From Methylobacter tundripaludum (GTDB taxonomy: Bacteria > Pseudomonadota > Gammaproteobacteria > Methylococcales > Methylomonadaceae), in NCBI RefSeq assembly GCF_002934365.1, contig NZ_PTIY01000002.1, forward strand, positions 62,001-126,000: a stretch of 64,000 nt of DNA, written 5' to 3'. The translations under genes were made by a program, and so were the position numbers. Below the pieces are notes generated by a model that saw only the letters and a list, made by a program, of their open reading frames with translations, made no database searches and was not told where the DNA came from. Shown here piece after piece: positions 42,802 through 52,187 of this stretch (the stretch's first letter is position 1; each line of letters opens with the position of its first letter).

Positions 42802-43856
42802 AGCGTTCGGTTCTAACGATCAACAGCGGCTCGTCTTCGATCAAGGCGAGCCTGTTTGCCGCTGACGGGGCGCGGCGCAATTTCCGTTATGAGCATGTGC
42901 GTGATCAACGGGAAGCATTCGATCAGTTGCTGCACGATCTGGAAGGCGATATGCCGGAGCGGGTCGGGCATCGTTTTGTCCACGGCGGCGATATTAGCGA
43001 TTCGGCAAGGCGGGTCGATGCGGCCGAGCGTTGCCGGCTGGAACAGTTGATCCATCTTGCCCCGCTGCATTTGCCGGGCAATTTGCTCGGGCTGGATTTG
43101 TGCCTGCAACGTTTCAACGCGCCGCAAGTCGTCTGCTTCGATACGGCTTTTCATGCCACGATGCCCGATTTGGCCAAACGCCTGCCGATTCCGAACGAGC
43201 TTGGCTTGCGCCGCTTCGGTTTTCATGGGCTCAATTACGCCTATATCGCCAAAGTTTTGCCCGATATGCTCGGCGATGCGGCTTATAAAAAAGTTGCCGT
43301 CGCCCATTTGGGCAGCGGCGCCAGCCTTTGCCTGATGGAAAACCTGAAATCCGTGGACACGACGATGGGTTATACCCCGGCGGGCGGCATTCCGATGGGA
43401 ACCCGAAGCGGCGACCTTGATCCCGGCGTGATGCTGGAGCTGGCGAAACATTACAATCCCGAACAATTGAGCGACGTGGTCTTCCACAAGATGGGATTGA
43501 TGGCTTTGTCGGCGGGCGAAAGCTCGGAAATGAACGAGCTTCTTTCGAGTAACAGTGAAAACGCCCAATTCGCGGTCGATTATTTTTGCCGTCAGGTAAG
43601 GGCCGCGATAGGCGGTTTTGCGGCCAAGGCGGGCGGTATCGATGCGCTGGTTTTTACCGGCGGCATCGGCGAGCATTCGGCCGAAGTCCGTGAAAAAATC
43701 TGCGCTCCCCTGGATTTTCTTGGGTTTGCGTTGGACCAGACAGCCAACCATTCCGGGATGACCGACATCGGTCTTGCCGGTCACAAGCCCGTGTTGATCG
43801 TTCCCGCTGATGAGGAAGTGATGATCCGCAATCTTTGCTTAAGTACTTGTCCGTAG
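42789..43856 (+). CDS. ackA: Acetate kinase
   Basis: 355 aa, somewhat shorter than the usual 390-400. GTG start overlapping xfp by 13 nt; no ATG lies near. Motifs: [15 protein letters not shown] at the N-terminus, [72 protein letters not shown] and [15 protein letters not shown]. It converts acetyl-phosphate and ADP to acetate and ATP, working directly on the product of Xfp. Confidence 0.94.
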   Translation: MAVLKRSVLTINSGSSSIKASLFAADGARRNFRYEHVRDQREAFDQLLHDLEGDMPERVGHRFVHGGDISDSARRVDAAERCRLEQLIHLAPLHLPGNLLGLDLCLQRFNAPQVVCFDTAFHATMPDLAKRLPIPNELGLRRFGFHGLNYAYIAKVLPDMLGDAAYKKVAVAHLGSGASLCLMENLKSVDTTMGYTPAGGIPMGTRSGDLDPGVMLELAKHYNPEQLSDVVFHKMGLMALSAGESSEMNELLSSNSENAQFAVDYFCRQVRAAIGGFAAKAGGIDALVFTGGIGEHSAEVREKICAPLDFLGFALDQTANHSGMTDIGLAGHKPVLIVPADEEVMIRNLCLSTCP

Positions 43857-43973
43857 ATATTTAAACTTCCAGGACGAACTATACAGGCCGGCACAGATAC
43901 CGCACGACCAGACGGAAACGCCGCCGCGCTGCTTTAAGTTAAGCATAATGGCCCGCTCCTACGCACTTAACTT

Positions 43974-44099
43974 AGGATCGTGCATGAAATAACTTGAGCA
44001 AATTTTATTTTTAAACCATGAAGCGCATGAAGGACATGAAGGATTTAAGTCTTCATGTCCTTCATGCTGATTGCTTAAATTAATTTATACATGTTCCTT
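43974..44099. mobile_element. MITE-like repeat, copy 2, downstream of ackA
   Basis: Shares with copy 1 (40059-40201) the start CGTGCATGAAATAACTTGAG, the inner ATGAAGGACATGAAG and CTTCATGTCCTTCATGCT, and the end TTAAATTAATTTAT..TCCTTA. Same orientation, so xfp-ackA sits between direct copies. Confidence 0.75.
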
Positions 44100-44233
44100 A
44101 ATGGCTGTGACGTAGCGCGTGGAATTTACTTGAATTCTGGCGCGTTGATACCGATAGGAGGGAGGAGTTCATCCCATTGGCCGTATCTTTCAGTTATGAT
44201 GAATCGATGTTTTAAATGCTGTCAGCGGTGTAC

Positions 44234-44353
44234 CCTAGGGAAGCGCTGAACAAATTGATTTCGCTCATGGTTCGACAAGCTCACCATGAACGAAATCAGA
44301 AACTTACCGTTCATCCTGAGCTTGTCGAAGGATTAAATCAGCACTTCCCTAGG
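44234..44353. mobile_element. 120-bp MITE-like element with CCTAGGGAAG ends
   Basis: Terminal inverted repeats CCTAGGGAAGCGCTGA and TCAGCACTTCCCTAGG (one mismatch). The interior carries two inverted GACAAGCTCACCATGAACG-type cores. With copy 2 of the preceding element it fills most of the gene-free interval 43857-44429; the rest shows only a TAAGTTAAG/CTTAACTTA pair near 43940-43973. Confidence 0.7.
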
Positions 44354-44429
44354 CATTTGTGAACTTTATGTTATAAGGGCAAAAGTCCTGCTGACTCTAT
44401 ATATAATTGATTACCGGAGATAATGATTA

Positions 44430-45224
44430 ATGTTTTACTGGATATACGATATTCCGAATGGGCTTCTGGCCGGGTTGATGTGCCTTGTCTGCCTGAGCTA
44501 TACCTGGATTGGCCTGCTGACATTAAGGCCGTGGATACGGAAATGGCTTGGGTCTGAACAGGGGGGAGAAAACGAGTTTGTCAGCTATTTTCTTTCGGCT
44601 TACGGCGTTTTCTACGGTTTGATGCTCGGCTTGATCGCCGTCGCTACTTACCAGAACTTCAGTGATGTAGACGGTAAAGTCGCAAGAGAGGTGACAAGTA
44701 TTGCCGCGTTATACCGGGATGTTTCCAGCTATCCTGAACCGGTTCGGAGCAGCTACCAAAACCATCTACGCGGATATGTCCATTATGTGATCGATGAGGC
44801 TTGGCCTGCCCAGCAGCGCGGGATAGTTCCGATGGGCGGCTCGATGCGCGTTACGAACTTTCAGAAAGACTTGTTCGCTTTCGAGCCAAAGACCAAGGGT
44901 GAAGAGATTCTGCATGCAGAAGCGCTACGGCAATTCAACGTTTTCATCGAGGCTCGGGTGGCGGGAAAGCAAAGCGTGGGGGCCTCATTGCCCGAGGAAC
45001 TCTGGTATGTGGTGGTGATCGGGGCGGCGTTGAACCTGGCCCTGATCTGGATGTTCTCTATTGATAGGGTCTCGATTCATCTGGCTTTGTCCGGTATTCT
45101 TTCGCTGTTTGTCGGCTTGATGCTGTTTTTTATCGCTGCGATGGATAATCCTTTTCGAGGAACCTTGAGTATTACGCCTGAAGCCTTTCAGATGTTACTG
45201 GATAGTACGATGAACTCAAGATAA
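44430..45224 (+). CDS. DUF4239 (bestrophin-like) membrane protein
   Basis: 264 aa. Helices near residues 8-30, 50-72 (SYFLSAYGVFYGLMLGLIAVATYQNFSDV), 188-208 and 215-240. The motif YGLMLGLIAVATYQNFSDVDGKVAREVTSIAALYRDV is characteristic of DUF4239 proteins, which look like bestrophin-type channels; function is not established. GGAG precedes the start. It appears to be a single-gene unit between two repeat regions. Confidence 0.85.
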   Translation: MFYWIYDIPNGLLAGLMCLVCLSYTWIGLLTLRPWIRKWLGSEQGGENEFVSYFLSAYGVFYGLMLGLIAVATYQNFSDVDGKVAREVTSIAALYRDVSSYPEPVRSSYQNHLRGYVHYVIDEAWPAQQRGIVPMGGSMRVTNFQKDLFAFEPKTKGEEILHAEALRQFNVFIEARVAGKQSVGASLPEELWYVVVIGAALNLALIWMFSIDRVSIHLALSGILSLFVGLMLFFIAAMDNPFRGTLSITPEAFQMLLDSTMNSR

Positions 45225-45323
45225 GTTAAAAAACGCGAGGCTCCCAAACTTCAGTGTTTGTGATAATGTTGCAAAAACCTCCTCGTTCCCGCGCGCTGCG
45301 TCACTGCCATTAAGTGAAGTATT

Positions 45324-45391
45324 GTAGGACCGGTCATGCCCGCGATTTCTACAGTCGCTGCCCAAATGTCGCGGGCGCGGCCCGCTCCTAC
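45324..45391. repeat. REP-like hairpin (GTAGGA...TCCTAC)
   Basis: Outer arms GTAGGA and TCCTAC, inner arms CCCGCGA and TCGCGGG. Related fragments (GCCCGCTCCTACG, CCCAAATATCGCGG) recur near 43950 and 58890-58922. It sits between the convergent DUF4239 and glgP genes and may serve as a shared terminator. Confidence 0.6.
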
Positions 45392-45447
45392 GACGTCATT
45401 GTGCTTTATGAACGGGAGCCAACCCGCGTCGCCCGGTGGCTGTTAGG

Positions 45448-47973
45448 CTAAGTCGGATTTTCCAATTTATGCGTTACAGCCGGTTGCGGTGTTAATTTCC
45501 AAATATCGCGGTTGTATTCGCCGATCGTCCTGTCGGTAGAAAACTTGCCGCTGTTCGCGCAATTTAAAATGCTCATTTTGATCCAGTGATCTTTGTCCCG
45601 ATAGGCGTCTTCAACCCGTTTTTGGGTATCGACGTAGCTTCTAAAATCGGCAATCGTCATCCAGGGATCGTGAGGACTTTTTATCGAGTTGATCAGGTCG
45701 TCGAAGATGCCCGGCTCGAACTGGTTGAAATAGCCGGATTCCAGTAGATGCATGACTTGCTGCAAATCTTCGTCCTGGTCGATCATGTCGAGCGGGTCGT
45801 AGTGGGCTCGCCTTGCTTCAATTTGCTCTTCGGTCAAGCCGAACAAAAAGAAGTTTTCATCGCCTACTTCTTCGCGGATTTCAATGTTTGCGCCGTCCAG
45901 TGTGCCGATGGTGAGCGCGCCGTTCATCATCAGTTTCATATTGCCTGTGCCTGAAGCTTCCTTGCCGGCGGTGGATATTTGTTCGGATAAATCGGCGCCG
46001 GGACAGATCTTTTCCATCGCCGAAACGCGGTAATCCGGTAAAAACAGCAAGGTCAGTTTGTCGCCTATATCAGGGTCGGAATTAATGACTTGGGCGACAT
46101 TGTTGATCAGCTTGATGGTTTTTTTCGCCATGCGGTAACCGGGAGCCGCTTTGCCGCCGATTAATACGCATCTTGGCACCCGGTCGGCGTCGCCTTTCTT
46201 TATGCAGTTATAAAGATGGATGACATGCAATACATTGAGCAGCTGACGCTTGTATTCATGAATGCGTTTAACCTGCACATCGAATAAGGCATCGACATTC
46301 AAATGCAGTTCCGCGCCGTGTTTGGTTTTTTTATAGTCAATCAAACGTTGTTTTCCCGCCTGCTTGATCGCGTGCCAGCGTTGACGGAATTTGGCGTCGT
46401 CGGCGTGGGGTTCCAGTTTTTTCAGTTGCGATAAATCGGTGACCCATTTGTCGCCTATGGTTTCCGTTATCAGGCTTGCCAACTCGGGATTGCAGGCCGC
46501 TAACCAGCGCCGCGGCGTCACGCCGTTAGTTTTATTGTTGAATTTATGCGGCCATAAGGCGTAAAAGTCCCTGAACAAGTCCTGCGTCAGTAACTTGGAA
46601 TGCAGCTGGGCAACCCCGTTCACGGAAAAACTGCCGACTATCGCAAGATGGGCCATTCTTACCTGTTGCCGGTCGCCTTCCTCGATGATCGACATCCGGC
46701 TTAATCGATCGGTATCCGCAGGCCAGTGCATCGAAACTTCAGCCAGAAAACGGGCGTTGATTTCAAAAATAATCTCCATCAGCCTCGGCAGCAACCGCTG
46801 CATCAGGCTAACCGGCCATTTTTCCAGCGCTTCGGGCAGCAAGGTGTGGTTGGTATAGGCCATGGTGTTTTTGGTGATTGTCCAGGCTTGATCCCAGGTT
46901 AATCCGTGCATGTCCATCAGCAGGCGCATCAGTTCGGCAATCGCAATGCTCGGGTGGGTGTCGTTTAGCTGGAAGCAGCTTTTTTCGGCAAAATGCTCGA
47001 AATTATCGCCGTGCAGGCTTGTCCAGTGGGCGATGACATCCTGCAAGCTGGCGGAAGCCAGGAAGTATTGCTGCCGCAATCTCAGTTCCTTGCCGTTTTC
47101 GTTGGCATCGTTGGGGTACAGCACCATCGTGATATTTTCGGCCGTGATTTTTGCCGCGACGGCTTCCGCATAACCGCCTGCATTGAATTCATCCAGGTTG
47201 AATTCCTCGGTAGCTATCGCCTTCCACAGCCGCAGTGAGTTAACGGTTCCATTCCGATAGCCGGGTATCGGCGTATCGAAAGGCACGGCCAATACATTAC
47301 TGGTCGCCATCCAGCAATGCCGTTGTTTGCCGTTCTCGTCGGTCTGGACTTCTGTATGGCCGCCGAATTTAATGCAATGCGAATATTCCAGGCGCTCGAT
47401 TTCCCAGACGTTACCGTGGCGCAACCAATGATCGGGTTTTTCGACCTGTTCGCCGTTGATAATAGTTTGGGTAAACATGCCGTATTCGTAACGCAAGCCG
47501 TAACCGATCACCGGCAGCTGCAAGGTGGCGCAGCTGTCTATAAAGCAGGCGGCGAGACGGCCCAGGCCGCCATTGCCGAGCCCTGCATCCTGTTCGCTGC
47601 CGATTAGTTCTTCCACGGCAATGCCGAGATCGTACATGGCCTGGGTTACGGTATCGGTTACGCCCAGATTTAGCATGGCGTTGCTCAAAGTCCGGCCCAT
47701 CAGAAATTCCATCGACAGGTAATAACCCCGTCTACAGTCATTGCTTTTATAGGTTTGATGCGTGGTTTTCCAGCGCTCCATCAGGCGGTCGCGAATCGCC
47801 AGCGATAAGGCTTCGCCGGCATAATAAGGGGAGCGGCAGTTTTCGTCCCGGCCCAGCAGGTGGACATAGTATTCTTTGAAGTCATCAATAAAATCGTTTT
47901 TTTCCCGGCCCTGCGCGGGAAGCTTGGTGATTGACGGCTTGGGGTTGCTGATTACAAATTTGTTGGTGGGCAT
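45448..47973 (-). CDS. glgP: Glycogen/alpha-glucan phosphorylase
   Basis: 841 aa, full length for GT35 phosphorylases. Motifs: YYLSMEFLMGR near residue 85, DAGLGNGGLGRLAACFIDSCATL, GYGLRYEYGMF, TNGVTPRRWLAACNPEL, and the PLP-lysine region EASGTGNMKLMMNGALTIGTLDGANIE. It releases glucose-1-phosphate from glycogen. The ATG shares one base with the stop of the upstream EAL gene (TAATG), with AGGA just before, so its translation is likely coupled to that gene. Confidence 0.95.
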   Translation of the reverse strand: MPTNKFVISNPKPSITKLPAQGREKNDFIDDFKEYYVHLLGRDENCRSPYYAGEALSLAIRDRLMERWKTTHQTYKSNDCRRGYYLSMEFLMGRTLSNAMLNLGVTDTVTQAMYDLGIAVEELIGSEQDAGLGNGGLGRLAACFIDSCATLQLPVIGYGLRYEYGMFTQTIINGEQVEKPDHWLRHGNVWEIERLEYSHCIKFGGHTEVQTDENGKQRHCWMATSNVLAVPFDTPIPGYRNGTVNSLRLWKAIATEEFNLDEFNAGGYAEAVAAKITAENITMVLYPNDANENGKELRLRQQYFLASASLQDVIAHWTSLHGDNFEHFAEKSCFQLNDTHPSIAIAELMRLLMDMHGLTWDQAWTITKNTMAYTNHTLLPEALEKWPVSLMQRLLPRLMEIIFEINARFLAEVSMHWPADTDRLSRMSIIEEGDRQQVRMAHLAIVGSFSVNGVAQLHSKLLTQDLFRDFYALWPHKFNNKTNGVTPRRWLAACNPELASLITETIGDKWVTDLSQLKKLEPHADDAKFRQRWHAIKQAGKQRLIDYKKTKHGAELHLNVDALFDVQVKRIHEYKRQLLNVLHVIHLYNCIKKGDADRVPRCVLIGGKAAPGYRMAKKTIKLINNVAQVINSDPDIGDKLTLLFLPDYRVSAMEKICPGADLSEQISTAGKEASGTGNMKLMMNGALTIGTLDGANIEIREEVGDENFFLFGLTEEQIEARRAHYDPLDMIDQDEDLQQVMHLLESGYFNQFEPGIFDDLINSIKSPHDPWMTIADFRSYVDTQKRVEDAYRDKDHWIKMSILNCANSGKFSTDRTIGEYNRDIWKLTPQPAVTHKLENPT

Positions 47974-49130
47974 TATTTAATCCTGAAAGCTATGTCGGTC
48001 GGGTTAATCAGTTTTTCAAATTCATCTAGCGGTATCGGTTTGCCGAACAAGTAGCCTTGATAGGCCGAGCACCCCAGTTGTTTTAGACAGGCAAATTGCG
48101 GTTCGGTTTCCACGCCGCCGGCAATCACGTCGATCTCCAGTTTGTTGGTCATGGCGATGACCGTTTTTACGATCAGTGCGTCGCCAGTGTCGATGGCGAT
48201 GTCGCGCATCAGGAACGGGTCGATCTTTAACTGGTCGATGGGTAGCTTCTTCAGCTGACTCAATGAGGAATAACCGGTACCGAAGTTATCCATTGAAAAG
48301 CGGACGCCGAGCTGTTTCAGCGCCTTCATTTTTTTGATGGTGTTGGAGAGGTCATGGAGCATCAGGCTTTCGGTCAGTTCCAATTTAAGCCGCTTCGCAT
48401 TGACGCCGGTCTCTTCCAGCGTCCGGCGCAATTGTTCGGCGAAACCGGGGCTGTTGAATTGACCGGGGCTGATGTTGACGGCGAGCTGCAATTTCTTTTT
48501 CAGCGGGTCGGCCTGCCATAATCTAAGTTGTTCGCAGGCGGTTTTCAGCACCCATGCCCCGATCGGCAGGATCAAGTCTGTTTGTTCCGCTATCGGGATG
48601 AATTGATCCGCAGTAAGCACTCCGTATTGTGGATGTTCCCAACGTAGCAGGGCTTCCGCTCCGATCATTTTGCAATTGCCGTCTACCTGAATTTGGTAAT
48701 AAAGCTGGAATTGGCGCTTTTCCAACGCAAGGTTCAACTCCGATTTCAACGTCCGGTGGTCATGTTCATGGTCGGCATGTATTTCCGGGTGCGCAAAAGC
48801 CGAAGTTATATCCGTTTTGCTATACCAGTCAATGTCGTGCAGTTTGAAAAGGCTTTTAGTCAGCCGATTGGTGACCAATTTGCGTCCGTCCCTGTCTTTG
48901 AGCAGAACGGCATCGGGAATCGCATCGATCAGGCGGGTAAGTTGAGAACTGAAAATATGCAGTTTGCCTTCGTTCTTGTGCAGTTTTTGCAGGGCGTTGC
49001 TTTGCTTTTTGATCAACGCAAATTGGTCTTGCCGGGTGTTAGGCAGTTTTTTTTTCAGTTTTTTAGGCATAAATTTTCCACGGAGAATAGGGTGGTCATC
49101 GGTTATTTGAATGTCATAAAACGTATTCAT
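47973..49130 (-). CDS. Degenerate EAL-domain protein with PAS remnant
   Basis: 385 aa. The N-terminal segment (about 60-115) resembles half a PAS domain (LIDAIPDAVLLKDRDGRKLVTN), then directly an EAL domain (about 130-375). The usual GGDEF between them is missing. EAL159-161, the VN..P Asn, ELTES and LKID are kept. The metal-binding DDFGTG reads DNFGTG (Asn282), and AEGVE reads AGGVE (Gly338 for Glu). Loss of two conserved active-site acids suggests no c-di-GMP hydrolysis. It may bind c-di-GMP or a partner and influence glgP, to which it is translationally joined. Confidence 0.85.
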   Translation of the reverse strand: MNTFYDIQITDDHPILRGKFMPKKLKKKLPNTRQDQFALIKKQSNALQKLHKNEGKLHIFSSQLTRLIDAIPDAVLLKDRDGRKLVTNRLTKSLFKLHDIDWYSKTDITSAFAHPEIHADHEHDHRTLKSELNLALEKRQFQLYYQIQVDGNCKMIGAEALLRWEHPQYGVLTADQFIPIAEQTDLILPIGAWVLKTACEQLRLWQADPLKKKLQLAVNISPGQFNSPGFAEQLRRTLEETGVNAKRLKLELTESLMLHDLSNTIKKMKALKQLGVRFSMDNFGTGYSSLSQLKKLPIDQLKIDPFLMRDIAIDTGDALIVKTVIAMTNKLEIDVIAGGVETEPQFACLKQLGCSAYQGYLFGKPIPLDEFEKLINPTDIAFRIK

Positions 49131-49256
49131 TGCAGACCTTGCCTTATGGATTGAGTGCAGCCGAAGCCTGTCATGAGTTTATCGAATGGGGATCACCACG
49201 AACGGCTTAACTTAATGACGTTGGAGCAGGGCGCGGTAACCGGAATGTTGTCATTA

Positions 49257-52142
49257 TTAAAATTCCTCCCAATCGCCATTGGCGAGGGCCAGCAGTTGCG
49301 GCTTCATATTGGCTGCCGCGACCTTTTCCAGACTATGGAGAGCATTGCCGCCGGTTCTTACGCTATCCCAAACAACACGTTCCTTGTGTTCCCGATGGCG
49401 GTGTTGGTGCGCCGGCAGTGCTACAGCGGCATCTTCAACGACAGGAAACGTGTCCGGGCCGGCCAGTCTTTCATCTACGTTAAAGCCGCTTACGGTGACG
49501 GCCAAGTTTTGCGCTTGTTCTTCCAATGATTCCGTAGCGGCGGCTGCTTGTTCTACCAGGGCGGCATTTTGTTGAGTTACATTATCCATTTGGAGGATGG
49601 CTAGATTGACCTGTTCGATACCGGCGCTTTGCTCGACGGAGGCGGCGGTTATTTCGGCCATCATGCCGGAGACGCTACGGATGGAGCTGACGATTTCTTT
49701 CATGGTCAGCCCCGCTTGGGCGGCCAGTTTACTGCCCACATCGATTTTTTCCACGGAGTCTTCAATCAGGCTTTTGATTTGTTCCGCGGATGCGGCGGCG
49801 CGTTGCGCAAGGTGGCGCACTTCGCTGGCTACGACGGCAAAGCCGTGTCCGTGGATGCCGGCATGGGCGGCTTGAACGGCGGCGTTGAAGGCGAGAATAT
49901 TGGTCTGGAAGGCGATGTCGTCGATCACGGAAATGATCTGCTCGATCTTTTGCGAAGATTCTTTTATTTCATTCATGGTGGAGACAACCTGGCCAACCGC
50001 CACACCGCCTTGGTCGGCTATTTCTGCTGCGCCCGTGGCAAGCCGGTTGGTCTGTTTGGCGTTCTCGGTATTATGCTGCACGCTGGATGTAAGTTCTTGC
50101 ATGCTTGCGGCTGTTTGTTCCAGACGGGTGGCTTGCTCTTCGGTACGGTGCGCCAGGTCATTGTTGCCCGAAGCAATTTCCTGTACGCCGGTGTTGATGC
50201 AGCCGGCGGCCTCCTTGATCAGATGGATGATATTTTTAAGTTTTTCCACCGTGGTATTGGAATTGTCCTTCAGTTGTCCGAACGTGCCGTGGTAGTCATG
50301 AGTGATGGTTTGCGTCAGGTCGCCGCGGGACAGCGCTTCGAGCACGCGCACGGTTTCATTGATGCCTGTTTCGGTGGTATACAGGAGCTGGTTGAGGGCT
50401 TCGCCCAATTCGCGCAAGAAGCCTTCCTTGCCGCGTAAGTCGAAACGATGGGTAAAGTCGCCCAGAGTAGCGGCAGCGACAATGGTTGATACCTCTTTTT
50501 CGACGGCGATTTCGGCGGTGCGGTCCTGCCATTCGGCTACCGAACCCAGACGTTGCCCCTGTTTATTGATGACTGGGCTGGCTGCCACTACCATCGAACG
50601 GCCGCCCAGTTCCATAGTGGTTGTGTAGGTGCCGGTTAATGCGCCGAGTAATTGCGCCTGGTGCGCAGGTTTTTTATGAAAACTGTCAATCTTGCTGCCG
50701 ACCAGTTTGCCGGCTGAAAAACCCGGAAAATCATTGCGGATACCTTGCTCGGCCTTGCTGAGCATATCGCTTACCGATGGGTTCGCATAAATAATTTTAC
50801 CGTCGTTGTCGGCGATCATGACGCCGGTGCTGACGTTATCCAACGCAATCTTGATGCGCAGGTTTTCATCGGCGACGCGCTGGTTTTCGGCGACGTCAAA
50901 ACCCAGTTTGGTTTGCATCGCTTTGAGGGCTTCCATGACTTTGCCGATTTCATTCCGGCGTTCTATGTCTATGACATTGTTGTAATTGCCCTGTGCAATT
51001 TGGCCGAAGTGGGCGATGGAGGCCTCAAGCGGATGTATGATCACGCGGACCAGAACCAAACCGAGCCACAGCACCAACGCAATGCCTGCCGCGATCAGGC
51101 CGATGGAAAAAGTGCGGAAGGTTTCATGGCGGGACTGGGCGGCCCCGAACTCCTGTCCGGCTATATCGAGCTGCATTTGCATCAGTTGCCGGATACTTTC
51201 TTCGACCGGTAAATAAAGGTCGTTGATCCTGTCTATGTCGGCCTGCGCCAGGCGGTTGCCCCGCAATGCCGCAACCGCCGGTTTTAACCCATCCGCCACG
51301 AACTGTTTTCTGTATTCGGCAAATTGGTCGGCCAGTATTTTTTCTTCAGCGGTTAATCGGGTGGACATATAGCCGGCCCAAAGCCGGGTGATTTTGTCGA
51401 TGTTTTGCTCCACGTCCGCGGTGTTTTGTTGGATCGCTTCAGGTGTCGGGTTATTGAAGCTTGCGACAATAGCCAGTCGATTACCCTGCAACAAGTTTTG
51501 AATTTCGGCAATCCGGCTGATAGGAAGGGTGCGGTCCTGATACACGGTACGCAGACCTTCTTTGGTCTCGCTCATGCCGAGTAATCCTATGCCGCCGATA
51601 ATCAGCAGTAAGAGTGATAGCAGGCCGACAATAGCGATCAGACGGGCCTTGATGGTCAAATCGCTGAATTCTAATTGCTTTAAAATAGAGGGTCTTACGA
51701 CCTTGCCGTCCTGGATTTTCAAGTTGCGGGCCTTGCCTTCGCGAAATAACCGGTAAGCCGCGTCCGCGGTCTTGATGTGTTCATGCGCGGGTTTGCTGCG
51801 GACCGACATGTAGCCGACCAGTTGATCGCCCTCATAAAGCGGTGTGACATTAGCCAGCACCCAATAGTAATCGCCGTTTTTGCAGCGGTTTTTGACGATG
51901 CCGGTCCACGGGCGGCCTGCTTTCATCGAACGCCACAAATCGGCAAAGGCTTCGGGCGGCATGTCGGGATGACGCACGATGTTGTGCGATGCGCCGATCA
52001 GTTCTTCTCTGGAATAGCCGCTGATACGGATAAAAGCATCGTTAACATAAGTGATAACCCCTTTTAGATTGGTATTGGAAACAATAGAATCAGCATCGGT
52101 AAGAATATGTTCCACATCGGTTACGTGCTTATTAATTTTCAT
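49257..52142 (-). CDS. PAS-containing methyl-accepting chemotaxis protein
   Basis: 961 aa. An N-terminal Aer-type PAS domain (about 10-115, with ISGYSREELIGASHNIVRHPDMP), a helix near 170-195, a four-helix-bundle periplasmic sensor, a second helix near 345-370, HAMP, a second PAS-like region (about 435-520), and the MCP signalling domain (about 680-900). The signalling hairpin reads NILAFNAAVQAAHAGIHGHGFAVVA, where the usual E, R, E and R of AAVEAARAGEQGRGFAVVA are Q, H, I and H. GGGGAA precedes the ATG. It is an inner-membrane sensor for redox or a small ligand, inferred from PAS type. Confidence 0.9.
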   Translation of the reverse strand: MKINKHVTDVEHILTDADSIVSNTNLKGVITYVNDAFIRISGYSREELIGASHNIVRHPDMPPEAFADLWRSMKAGRPWTGIVKNRCKNGDYYWVLANVTPLYEGDQLVGYMSVRSKPAHEHIKTADAAYRLFREGKARNLKIQDGKVVRPSILKQLEFSDLTIKARLIAIVGLLSLLLLIIGGIGLLGMSETKEGLRTVYQDRTLPISRIAEIQNLLQGNRLAIVASFNNPTPEAIQQNTADVEQNIDKITRLWAGYMSTRLTAEEKILADQFAEYRKQFVADGLKPAVAALRGNRLAQADIDRINDLYLPVEESIRQLMQMQLDIAGQEFGAAQSRHETFRTFSIGLIAAGIALVLWLGLVLVRVIIHPLEASIAHFGQIAQGNYNNVIDIERRNEIGKVMEALKAMQTKLGFDVAENQRVADENLRIKIALDNVSTGVMIADNDGKIIYANPSVSDMLSKAEQGIRNDFPGFSAGKLVGSKIDSFHKKPAHQAQLLGALTGTYTTTMELGGRSMVVAASPVINKQGQRLGSVAEWQDRTAEIAVEKEVSTIVAAATLGDFTHRFDLRGKEGFLRELGEALNQLLYTTETGINETVRVLEALSRGDLTQTITHDYHGTFGQLKDNSNTTVEKLKNIIHLIKEAAGCINTGVQEIASGNNDLAHRTEEQATRLEQTAASMQELTSSVQHNTENAKQTNRLATGAAEIADQGGVAVGQVVSTMNEIKESSQKIEQIISVIDDIAFQTNILAFNAAVQAAHAGIHGHGFAVVASEVRHLAQRAAASAEQIKSLIEDSVEKIDVGSKLAAQAGLTMKEIVSSIRSVSGMMAEITAASVEQSAGIEQVNLAILQMDNVTQQNAALVEQAAAATESLEEQAQNLAVTVSGFNVDERLAGPDTFPVVEDAAVALPAHQHRHREHKERVVWDSVRTGGNALHSLEKVAAANMKPQLLALANGDWEEF

Positions 52143-52187
52143 GAGCTGTTCCCCGGTCAGTTTGTTATTAAAAGAGACGCTTTAGGC

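Noticed and set aside
42813-43784. 323-aa minus-strand ORF opposite ackA
   Set aside because: Shadow of a gene with complete acetate kinase signatures; no domain.
49629-50438. 269-aa plus-strand ORF, Gly/Phe/His-rich, opposite the chemoreceptor
   Set aside because: Antisense to the conserved MCP signalling domain; the apparent low-complexity protein is a by-product of that coding strand.
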